Source: Thermomicrobiales bacterium (GTDB lineage Bacteria > Chloroflexota > Limnocylindria > Limnocylindrales > CSP1-4). From it: a stretch of DNA of 7,416 bases. This document shows, one piece after another, positions 1 through 5,978 of this stretch; position 1 is the first letter of the stretch; each line of letters begins with the position of its first letter. Position numbers and translations under genes: made by a program. The notes under the pieces are model-generated. The model ran no database searches and was not told where the DNA came from. It was given only the letters and a program-made list of their open reading frames with translations. The stretch lies in NCBI GenBank assembly GCA_004525275.1, contig SPCO01000066.1, forward strand, positions 1-7,416, given 5' to 3'.

Positions 1-96
1 CGGTGTCGACGGCGATGCCGTCGGTGTCGCGCCACTACATGCGGTCGCGACGAGGGCGGCGATGGACAGGGCCAGGAGCAAGCGTCGGGGGGCCAT
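1..96 (-). CDS. Secreted lipoprotein, N-terminal fragment
   Basis: The minus strand reads an open frame of exactly 32 codons from an ATG at 94-96 to the left edge. The N-terminus is a classic lipoprotein signal: basic MAPRR, a hydrophobic stretch LLLALSIAALV, then ATAC with the lipobox cysteine at residue 20, followed by a Ser/Thr/Pro/Ala-rich segment (SGATPTASPSTP). That layout is usual for substrate-binding or other surface lipoproteins of Gram-positive-like and Chloroflexota cells: signal peptidase II would cut before Cys20 and the cysteine would be lipidated. The mature domain lies outside the window, so its function is unknown. The start is supported by a TANNNT box 7 bases upstream. No Shine-Dalgarno sequence is visible. 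The gene is divergent from ctaA-ctaB, with 57 bases between the start codons. The lipoprotein call is fairly sure; nothing more can be said. Confidence 0.72.
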   Translation of the reverse strand, partial: MAPRRLLLALSIAALVATACSGATPTASPSTP

Positions 97-103
97 CGTC
101 GTC

Positions 104-109
104 AGGGTA
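104..109 (-). promoter_or_regulatory. Candidate -10 box of a leaderless promoter (lipoprotein gene)
   Basis: On the minus strand the hexamer TACCCT ends 7 bases before the ATG at 96. With the usual 6-7 base distance from -10 box to transcription start, the mRNA would begin at or next to the ATG. No -35 consensus is visible 16-18 bases further upstream. The same arrangement recurs at other genes in this window. Confidence 0.5.
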
Positions 110-138
110 TCGCGGCCGGCCGAAGGACGCCGTCGCGC

Positions 139-144
139 TAGAAT
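139..144 (+). promoter_or_regulatory. Candidate -10 box of a (near-)leaderless promoter for ctaA-ctaB
   Basis: TAGAAT, five of six matches to the TATAAT consensus, ends 9 bases before the GTG start at 154. Transcription would begin 0-3 bases before the start codon. The intervening GGCGACCTC has no Shine-Dalgarno sequence. No TTGACA-like -35 element is seen around 116-121. The lipoprotein gene's -10 box lies 29 bases away on the opposite strand, so the two divergent promoters share 110-138. Confidence 0.55.
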
Positions 145-153
145 GGCGACCTC

Positions 154-2037
154 GTGAACCGCTTCCAGAAGCTCGCCGCGCTCACCCTGGCGACCGCTCT
201 CGGGCTGGTGACCATCGGGGTCATCGTGCGTGCGACCGATTCCGGTCTCGGCTGCCCGGATTGGCCGCTCTGCCATGGCCAGATCATCCCGGCGCTCGAT
301 GACACCAAGGCGTGGATCGAGTGGATCCACCGATCGGTCGCGGTGCTCATCGGCTTCGAGATCCTGGCCCTGGCGATCCTGGCCGTTCGCGAATATCGCG
401 ATCGGCGCTCGATCCTGTTGGGCTCACTGGGCGCGGTCGGCCTGGTCGGTTTTCAAGCCTGGCTCGGCCGCGAGACGGTCCGCCTCGGCAACAGCGGCGA
501 GTCGGTCACGGCGCACCTTGCGGCGGCCCTCGCCCTGCTGGCCCTGCTCGTATTTCTAACCGTGCGCGCAGGCTACCCGGCGAAGATCGGCGGTCGGGGT
601 GGCAGCCAACGGTTCACCCTGCTGGCCGCATTTGTATCGGCCGTGACGTTCGCGCTCCTGCTGTTCGGATCCCAGGTGACGGCCACCGCCTCCGCCCTCG
701 TCTTCCTCGATTGGCCGTTGATGAGCGGATCGCTGGTACCGGACGTTACCGATGTCAACGCGGCCCACGTCCTCCATCGCTGGGTTGCCGCATTCGTGGG
801 CGTCGTGGTGGCTGTCCTTGGACTGGTCGCCTGGCGGACGCAACGCGACCATCCGACACTGGTCCGGCTGGCTCTCGGCGCGGCGGCACTCTTCGCGGTC
901 CAGGTCGTGATCGGGGGCGCCCAGGTCCTGACCCAACTCGCCGAGTGGACCCAGACGCTGCACCTGGCGTTGGGGGCCGTGATCTGGACGATGCTGACCG
1001 GGCTGACCATCACGAGTTTCTACACGGCACGCGTCGACGTTCGGACGAAGACCGGAGCGACGGCGGGCGAAGGGACCGACATGCGCGGACCGGGAACCGA
1101 AACGCCCAGCCCGCGGACGAAGACCGACACGCTGCGTGCCTATGTCGCGCTGACCAAGCCCCGGATCATCGAACTCCTGCTGGTGACCACGGTTCCCGCC
1201 ATGGTCCTCGCGACGCGCGACCTGCCGGGCGCCTCGGGCGGCATCGACTGGTCCGATTGGGGCGTGCTCGTCTTCTGGACGATGCTCGGCGGGACATTGG
1301 CGGCGGGTAGTGCCAACGCGATCAATTGCTACCTGGATCGCGACATCGACCTGCTGATGACTCGAACCCGTCGACGGCCGCTGCCCGCTCACCAGGTCGA
1401 GCCGGAACGGGCTGTGGTCTTCGGGATCGCGCTGGGGATCATCTCGTTCGCGGTGATGGTCTGGTTCGTCAACCTGACCGCGGCATTCCTGACCCTGCTG
1501 GCGATCGCCTTCTACGTGGTGATCTACACGATGTTGCTCAAGCGCACGACACCCCAGAACATCGTCATCGGTGGAGCGGCCGGCGCATTGCCGCCGGTCA
1601 TCGGCTGGGCGGCCGTGACCGGCAATGTCGGATTGCCGGCGATCATGCTGTTCCTGATCGTCTTCTACTGGACCCCGCCCCATTTCTGGGCGCTTTCACT
1701 GCGCATCCGCAAGGACTACGCGGCGGCCGGTATCCCGATGCTGCCCGTGGTGAAGGGGATCCCCGAGACGACTCGCCAGATCGGGCTGTACGCCATCCTC
1801 ATGGTCGCCATCTCGCTGGCCCTGTTCACGGTCGGGCGGATGGGCCTGATCTATCTCATGGCTGCCGTTGGGCTCGGGGCGATCTTCCTGTGGCAGGCAT
1901 ACGGCCTGTGGCGGAGGGGCTCGTCAGAGGAGGCATCAACGGCCGGCGCCATCCGGCTCTACAAGTACTCGATCAGCTACCTGAGCCTGCTCTTCCTGGC
2001 GGTCGCGGTCGATGCGCTGGTGCTCATCCCGGTCTGA
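154..2037 (+). CDS. ctaA-ctaB: Fused heme A synthase (CtaA/COX15) - protoheme IX farnesyltransferase (CtaB)
   Basis: A 627-residue polytopic membrane protein joining both steps of heme A synthesis. CtaB farnesylates protoheme IX to heme O, and CtaA oxidises the C8 methyl to give heme A for cytochrome c oxidase. Residues 1-291 are CtaA: VRATDSGLGCPDWPLCHG at 25-42 with the cysteine pair C34/C40, E56 and H59 in EWIHR, H121, H208 in HVLHRW and H270 in TLHLALG. H59, H121, H208 and H270 match the four heme-ligand histidines known from the family. Residues 292-328 are a hydrophilic linker. Residues 329-627 are CtaB (UbiA superfamily): ALTKPRIIE at 332-340, the NxxxDxxxD motif N391/D395/D399, YTMLLKRTTPQNI at 458-470, GALPPVIGW at 477-485 and FYWTPPHFWALSLR at 504-517. 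The second half of CtaA lacks the second cysteine pair (F184 and M190 at the equivalent sites). GTG is chosen because the N-terminus then matches CtaA and a -10 box lies just upstream. The 3' end overlaps the convergent methyltransferase gene. Confidence 0.95.
   Translation: MNRFQKLAALTLATALGLVTIGVIVRATDSGLGCPDWPLCHGQIIPALDDTKAWIEWIHRSVAVLIGFEILALAILAVREYRDRRSILLGSLGAVGLVGFQAWLGRETVRLGNSGESVTAHLAAALALLALLVFLTVRAGYPAKIGGRGGSQRFTLLAAFVSAVTFALLLFGSQVTATASALVFLDWPLMSGSLVPDVTDVNAAHVLHRWVAAFVGVVVAVLGLVAWRTQRDHPTLVRLALGAAALFAVQVVIGGAQVLTQLAEWTQTLHLALGAVIWTMLTGLTITSFYTARVDVRTKTGATAGEGTDMRGPGTETPSPRTKTDTLRAYVALTKPRIIELLLVTTVPAMVLATRDLPGASGGIDWSDWGVLVFWTMLGGTLAAGSANAINCYLDRDIDLLMTRTRRRPLPAHQVEPERAVVFGIALGIISFAVMVWFVNLTAAFLTLLAIAFYVVIYTMLLKRTTPQNIVIGGAAGALPPVIGWAAVTGNVGLPAIMLFLIVFYWTPPHFWALSLRIRKDYAAAGIPMLPVVKGIPETTRQIGLYAILMVAISLALFTVGRMGLIYLMAAVGLGAIFLWQAYGLWRRGSSEEASTAGAIRLYKYSISYLSLLFLAVAVDALVLIPV
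1069..1083 (+). promoter_or_regulatory. Possible internal ribosome binding site and start codon for CtaB alone
   Basis: Inside the linker between the CtaA and CtaB domains, GAAGGG (1069-1074) sits 6 bases before an in-frame ATG at 1081, codon 310 of the fusion. Translation from here would give a free 318-residue CtaB, close to the normal length of stand-alone CtaB. The site is seen directly. Its use is inference, and the Shine-Dalgarno match is partial. Confidence 0.25.
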
Positions 2038-2684
2038 TCCAGCAGGGCGTAGACCCCGCCCTCTTTGCGATCCATATCCTCGAGTTCGGTCGTGGTGTGG
2101 ACGTCGTATGACGCGAGGCGGACCAGTTCGTCGGTCGGCAGATACCGGCGGCCTGGGTCACCGACGAGCACGTCGACCCCGCGATCACGAGCTCGTCGCA
2201 GCCAGGGCAGGACGCGCTCGGCGAGTCCCGCCTCGTACCAACAATCACCAGCGAGGACGACGTCCACCTCCGGCGGGTCCTCATCCAGGATGTCGCGATG
2301 GAGGACCGCGATCCTGTGGCCGTTGGCGAGCGCATTGCGCTCGATCGCGGCGCAGGCGAAGGCATCGATGTCCGCGACCGCGACTGTCGATGCGCCGGCG
2401 TGCATCGCCGCGATGGCGCACAGCCCTGATCCGGATGCGAGATCGAAGACCCGACGCCCGCGCACGAGTCCTGGGTGTTCCTGCAGATGTCGTGCGATCG
2501 CGAGACCGCCGGCCCAGGCGAATGCCCAATACGGCAGGCTGGCGTCGGGGTCGTCCGTTTCGATCTGGACGGCACGCCAGAGCGGCAGGACGTCGTCGGC
2601 GAGGTGTAGACGGATCTCTTCGAGCCCAGGGACAGGTCGAAGACGAGTGTGGCGCAGGACGAACGCGCGTGGCGAGGCGGCCAT
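1977..2684 (-). CDS. Class I SAM-dependent methyltransferase, ETF-beta lysine methyltransferase (METTL20)-like
   Basis: A 235-residue soluble protein with a Rossmann-type methyltransferase fold. Residues 10-40 (TRLRPVPGLEEIRLHLADD, then PLWRA) and PYWAFAWAGG at 51-60 form the N-terminal signature I recognise from METTL20/PrmA-like bacterial proteins. The SAM motif I is VFDLASGSGLCAIAA at 79-93, the acidic ribose-binding region is ADIDAFA at 104-110, and the catalytic-side motif is LAGDCWYEAGLAERVLPWL at 144-162. VGDPGRRYLP at 174-183 and TTELED at 198-203 complete the family pattern. Characterised relatives trimethylate lysines on the beta subunit of electron-transfer flavoprotein and, in some bacteria, ribosomal protein L7/L12; the substrate here is inferred. 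The family core ends near VYALLD (211-216). The last 20 residues, a Ser/Thr/Arg-rich tail, are encoded antisense to the end of ctaB. It lies 37 bases after the peptidase gene but has its own -10 box. Confidence 0.82.
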   Translation of the reverse strand: MAASPRAFVLRHTRLRPVPGLEEIRLHLADDVLPLWRAVQIETDDPDASLPYWAFAWAGGLAIARHLQEHPGLVRGRRVFDLASGSGLCAIAAMHAGASTVAVADIDAFACAAIERNALANGHRIAVLHRDILDEDPPEVDVVLAGDCWYEAGLAERVLPWLRRARDRGVDVLVGDPGRRYLPTDELVRLASYDVHTTTELEDMDRKEGGVYALLDQTGMSTSASTATARKSRLR

Positions 2685-2690
2685 CGCCGG

Positions 2691-2696
2691 ACTTTA
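2691..2696 (-). promoter_or_regulatory. Candidate -10 box of a leaderless promoter (methyltransferase gene)
   Basis: On the minus strand TAAAGT ends 6 bases before the ATG at 2684, inside the 37-base gap after the peptidase stop codon. The following CCGGCG is not a Shine-Dalgarno sequence. This suggests the methyltransferase can be transcribed by itself rather than only as the second gene of an operon. No -35 element is recognisable. Confidence 0.45.
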
Positions 2697-2721
2697 CGCC
2701 CCAGCTGGATGCCCGCGGCGG

Positions 2722-4317
2722 CTATATGCCCCGCCGCTGCAGGTCCACCAGTAGCGGCGTGGCGGTGAGCGGGCCCCCGAGGAATGCTTCGAGCAACTCC
2801 GCCGGTGAGCGCGACGCGCCGGGCACGAACAACGTATCGGCCATGAACCGATACCAGCCCGGATCGCCCGCCCACCAGGGCCCCCGGACCTCGGCGATCC
2901 GGGCCCGGACCGCGGCCGCCATGATCGCCGACAGCGCGTAGTTGGCGAGGTACCCCGGCCCGTCGATCAGCTGGCCGCGGACGGCCCACCAGGACCATTC
3001 GGGATGTGGCTCGACGCCCAGCCCCTCCGTCGTGATCTCGGTCCATACGTCGTTCGGCCGTCGGTCGGGGTGTCCATGCAGTTCGATCTCGAACAGGGCC
3101 CAGCAGATGTCGAGCATCACCGCGCCATAGCGCGACAGCACGGCTTCGCGCGGCTCCGCGGCCGTGACTGCCGCCGAGCCCAGCCAGTGGTACTGCCATG
3201 CCGGCTCGTCCACATCCCAACCAAGGACGTCCGCCGTGCCCTCCAGGAAAGCTGCGCTCGATTCGGGAAAGTCGAGGAATGCCGGCCGAGTCCGGATGGC
3301 CGCCATGTGGATGGCATGGCCGCTCTCGTGGAGCAACTCGAGCAGGTTGCCGAGCCCTCCCTCGGCATAGGTGGCGAAGATCCAGGGCGGTCTGGGGATC
3401 CAACTCCCGGCCGGCTGGGTCGGAGGGTCGACGGCCCCCATGCCGATCGTGAATGCCACCGGAACGAGCGGTCGCCCGGGTCGTGGCAGGACGTCGTAGC
3501 GGATCCCAAGCGACGTTGGATCCGCGCCGAGTGCGGTCAGGTATGCCCGATTGATCTCGAGCAACCGGCCCGGCGGAACCAGCCCATCGAGCCGTCTCGC
3601 GGCGGCGCCGACCTGGTAGTAGTAGTCCCACGGCTCCACGCGGTCCGGACCCAGCACGCGCCGCCATGCCGCGAGGATCTCCCACAGCGTGGGCTCCAGC
3701 GAGCCGGCAGCCATCCCCAACGCGACCGCGTTCGCCTCGATCGGTGAGCCGTGCGTTGCCCATCGTCCGGCGCTCGAGCGGAGCAGTCGTCGATACGGGC
3801 TGGCCGACCCACCGTCACCGTCGACGGTCCGCCAGATCGGATCGAGCGCTGTGAACAGGGTTCGCCTCGATGCTGCGTCAGGCTCCGTGGCCAGGCGGCC
3901 CAGGATCGTGGGCCGGTCCACCGCGTCTCCGTTGACGCGGACCGCGGCCGCGACCTCCCCATAGCGCGCAAAGAGCCGCGCCCGGGCCCGGGCGACGACC
4001 GGCTCCTCATCCGTCGTGCCGCCCTCGACGGGCGGTGCGCCGGGCGTCGGTTCCAGTTCGTCGAGCCAGGGCAGCGTCGCCCGCATGTTGATCGCCGCGC
4101 GCGCATCCTCCGCTGATTCGCCGGACGATCCCGAAGGCACCGGGAGGTCGGCGAGCAGGGGATCGAACGCCCGCCGCAGGGCTCGGTAGCGCGTCGCCAA
4201 GGCCCGCGTCGATCGGCCAGCATCATCCGCCGGAGCACCGCTGGTCCGGGCCACGACCAGATCGCCCAAGGCGGCAAGGAGCGCGGCGTACGACCGTTCC
4301 ACCGTCTCGATGTCCAT
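2722..4317 (-). CDS. M3-like zinc metallopeptidase (oligoendopeptidase-related, diverged)
   Basis: A 531-residue protein without signal peptide or membrane span, so probably cytoplasmic. The zinc motif HESGHAIH lies at residues 330-337: H330 and H334 would bind zinc and E331 would be the catalytic base. E359, in SSAAFLEG, is 25 residues after H334, the same spacing as the third zinc ligand of M3 peptidases such as thimet oligopeptidase. Upstream, AFTIGMG and PPWIFATYAEGG (about 288-321) resemble the strand preceding the active-site helix. Downstream, DGPGYLANY (452-460) recalls the substrate-binding GY...Y loop of M3 enzymes, but the histidine usually five residues before the first tyrosine is replaced (I451). 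The N-terminal 300 residues are mainly helical and alanine/arginine-rich, as in the M3 substrate channel. Such enzymes usually cut short peptides; the substrate is unknown. ATG 4317 is preferred over GTG 4362 because a -10 box lies 8 bases upstream and the extra 15 residues look non-coding. M2 or M32 families are alternatives. Confidence 0.75.
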   Translation of the reverse strand: MDIETVERSYAALLAALGDLVVARTSGAPADDAGRSTRALATRYRALRRAFDPLLADLPVPSGSSGESAEDARAAINMRATLPWLDELEPTPGAPPVEGGTTDEEPVVARARARLFARYGEVAAAVRVNGDAVDRPTILGRLATEPDAASRRTLFTALDPIWRTVDGDGGSASPYRRLLRSSAGRWATHGSPIEANAVALGMAAGSLEPTLWEILAAWRRVLGPDRVEPWDYYYQVGAAARRLDGLVPPGRLLEINRAYLTALGADPTSLGIRYDVLPRPGRPLVPVAFTIGMGAVDPPTQPAGSWIPRPPWIFATYAEGGLGNLLELLHESGHAIHMAAIRTRPAFLDFPESSAAFLEGTADVLGWDVDEPAWQYHWLGSAAVTAAEPREAVLSRYGAVMLDICWALFEIELHGHPDRRPNDVWTEITTEGLGVEPHPEWSWWAVRGQLIDGPGYLANYALSAIMAAAVRARIAEVRGPWWAGDPGWYRFMADTLFVPGASRSPAELLEAFLGGPLTATPLLVDLQRRGI

Positions 4318-4325
4318 GGTCTCGC

Positions 4326-4331
4326 AGGATA
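4326..4331 (-). promoter_or_regulatory. Candidate -10 box of a leaderless promoter (peptidase gene)
   Basis: On the minus strand TATCCT ends 8 bases before the ATG at 4317. The spacer GCGAGACC carries no convincing Shine-Dalgarno sequence. Transcription from here would start at or just before that ATG, which argues against the longer GTG start at 4362. No -35 consensus is seen. Confidence 0.5.
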
Positions 4332-4367
4332 CGCGCCGAGGTCGCGGCAGATCCGGCGCCACGCTGT

Positions 4368-4373
4368 CACCAT
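4368..4373 (+). promoter_or_regulatory. Weak candidate -10 box before the beta-CASP ribonuclease gene
   Basis: CACCAT ends 6 bases before the ATG at 4380. It keeps the A at position 2 and the A and T at positions 5 and 6 of the -10 consensus but lacks the first T. No Shine-Dalgarno sequence precedes the start. It is listed because its position fits the pattern of the other genes; the sequence match alone is poor. The 62 bases 4318-4379 must hold promoters for both divergent genes. Confidence 0.2.
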
Positions 4374-4379
4374 GCTCGG

Positions 4380-5978
4380 ATGGAGATCCGATTTCTGGGT
4401 GGCGCGACGACCGTGACCGGCTCGCAGTTCCTACTCGTAACGGAGCGTGCCCGGATCCTCATCGACTGCGGGATGTTCCAGGGCAGCCCCAACGAGTCGA
4501 TCCGTAACCGGATCCCGTTCGCCTTCGATCCGCGCGAGCTGGACGCCGTCCTCCTCACCCATGCCCACCTCGATCACTGCGGGTTATTGCCGCTGCTGGT
4601 GAAGGGCGGCTACCGGGGGTCCATCCACGCGACCGCCGGCACGATCGAACTGGCCAACCTCATCCTCCTCGATTCGGGCAAGCTCCAGGAGGAGTTCGCC
4701 AAGCGTGAGGCGCGCTGGGAAAGGCGCCATCCCGAGATGGTCGAGGCGGACGACCGGAAAGAGGCGGATCAGTTCCGGGCGGCGCTTGAGCTCGCGGAAG
4801 CCGGCGAAGGCGGGTCGGCGGAGCGTGTCGCGACGACCGTCGAACCGGTGAGCGCATCTTGGCCGACGGACCCGGAGGCGACGCTGCGCGGCCAGCCGCC
4901 GTGCGTCGACATCGACCTGGACGACGCGCTGTACACGGCCAAGGACGCCGAACGCACACTCGAACACTTCAAGCCCGTGCGCTATGGCGACGAGGTCGCC
5001 GTCGCGCCCGGTATCCACGCCACGTTCGTCGATGCCGGCCACATCCTGGGCTCGGCGATCATCCGCGCCCGCGTACAGGACACCGATTCCTCCGAGGAGC
5101 GGATCATCGTCTTCTCCGGCGATCTCGGTCGACCCGGGACGCCGATCCTGCGCGATCCGACCCGGCTGACGGACGCCGACTATGTCCTCGTCGAATCGAC
5201 GTACGGCGGGCGTGAGCACGAACCGGAGGCGGAGGCGATCCGGGTCCTTGCCGAGACCGTTCGGATGGTTGCCGAGGCGGGCGGCGTCCTGCTCATCCCG
5301 TCGTTCGCCGTCGGTCGGACCCAGGAGGTCGTCTGGGAGCTTGATCGGCTCATCGAGCGCGGCGAGATCCCGCTCCTCCCGCTGTTTCTCGATTCGCCGA
5401 TGGCTTCGAAGGCGTCCGACATCTATCGAAACCACCCCGACGACTACGACGAAGAAACGGCGAAGCTCCTGCGCGACGGCGAGACGCCGCTGGACTACCC
5501 GGACCAGACCGTCACCAGCGATGTCGCGGCATCCAGGGCGATCGAGCACGCGCCGCGGCCGTATATGATCATCGCGAGCAACGGGATGTTGACCGGCGGT
5601 CGCGTCGTCGCCCACCTCAGGACCCTCATCGACGATCCGGACGCCACGATCCTGTTCGTCGGTTACCAGGGTCAAGGCACGCTGGGAGCGCATCTCCAGG
5701 CCGGAGCGGAGACCGTGAAACTCGATGGACAGGTGCGACGCGTGCGCTGCAAGACACGCTCGATCAGTGGCTTCTCTGCTCACGCCGACGAAAGCGAATT
5801 GCTCGATTGGCTTGGCCATTTCGCGGTCGGCAAGCGACCCGGCGAGCCCGGCCACCCGCGCCGGGTCTTCCTGGTCCATGGCGACCCGGATGCCCAGATC
5901 GCCCTCGAGCCCAGGGTTCGGGAGCTGGGCTTCGCCACCCATATTCCCCATTGGCATGAACGTGTCGCGCTTGACTGA
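4380..5978 (+). CDS. Beta-CASP metallo-beta-lactamase-fold ribonuclease (YSH1/CPSF-like)
   Basis: A 532-residue soluble enzyme of the RNA-processing MBL/beta-CASP group (COG1236-like). It would use two zinc ions to cut or trim RNA; its physiological target is unknown. All motifs are present: D29 in LIDCGMFQG, HAHLDH at 61-66 (H61, H63, D65, H66), H221 in DAGHILGSA, D248 in FSGDLGRPG, motif A E272 in VESTYGGR, motif B H468 in SGFSAHAD and motif C H500 in FLVHGD. The beta-CASP cap spans about 275-450, with PSFAVGRTQE (307-316), LDSPMA (337-342) and SNGMLTGGRV (400-409). Between KLQEE (101-105) and LYTAKDAE (184-191) there are about 80 residues, first charged and helical, then Pro/Thr-rich and probably flexible. 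In the relatives I know this region is nearer 20, so it carries an insertion. The ATG gives the standard MEIRFLGGATTVTGS N-terminus. The gene is divergent from the peptidase, and the membrane-protein gene begins inside its 3' end. Confidence 0.93.
   Translation: MEIRFLGGATTVTGSQFLLVTERARILIDCGMFQGSPNESIRNRIPFAFDPRELDAVLLTHAHLDHCGLLPLLVKGGYRGSIHATAGTIELANLILLDSGKLQEEFAKREARWERRHPEMVEADDRKEADQFRAALELAEAGEGGSAERVATTVEPVSASWPTDPEATLRGQPPCVDIDLDDALYTAKDAERTLEHFKPVRYGDEVAVAPGIHATFVDAGHILGSAIIRARVQDTDSSEERIIVFSGDLGRPGTPILRDPTRLTDADYVLVESTYGGREHEPEAEAIRVLAETVRMVAEAGGVLLIPSFAVGRTQEVVWELDRLIERGEIPLLPLFLDSPMASKASDIYRNHPDDYDEETAKLLRDGETPLDYPDQTVTSDVAASRAIEHAPRPYMIIASNGMLTGGRVVAHLRTLIDDPDATILFVGYQGQGTLGAHLQAGAETVKLDGQVRRVRCKTRSISGFSAHADESELLDWLGHFAVGKRPGEPGHPRRVFLVHGDPDAQIALEPRVRELGFATHIPHWHERVALD

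Noticed and set aside
3..302. Plus-strand open frame of 99 codons at the left edge
   Set aside because: It runs across the lipoprotein signal peptide, both divergent promoters and the start of ctaA in the wrong frame, and its product is Arg/Pro/Gly-rich shadow sequence.
556..1683. Long minus-strand open frame (375 codons) inside ctaA-ctaB
   Set aside because: It is antisense to a confidently identified gene. The product is low-complexity Arg/Gln/His/Asp-rich with no domain, typical of GC-rich antisense frames.
2024..3763. Minus-strand open frame of 579 codons spanning the methyltransferase and much of the peptidase
   Set aside because: It crosses two real genes in a different frame, shows no recognisable motif, and is Arg/Ser/Pro-rich.
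4318..4362. Longer peptidase start at GTG 4362 (15 extra residues)
   Set aside because: The extra residues look non-coding, and the -10 box TATCCT, 8 bases before ATG 4317, would fall inside the coding region.
5725..5955. Upstream extension of the membrane-protein open frame by 77 codons
   Set aside because: It lies entirely within the ribonuclease gene in another frame and reads as Ser/Arg/Ala-rich shadow. The membrane protein's plausible N-terminus begins at 5956.
4584..5957. Minus-strand open frame of 457 codons inside the ribonuclease gene
   Set aside because: It is antisense to a gene with every catalytic motif intact. The product has no domain signature and a composition expected from codon-position bias.
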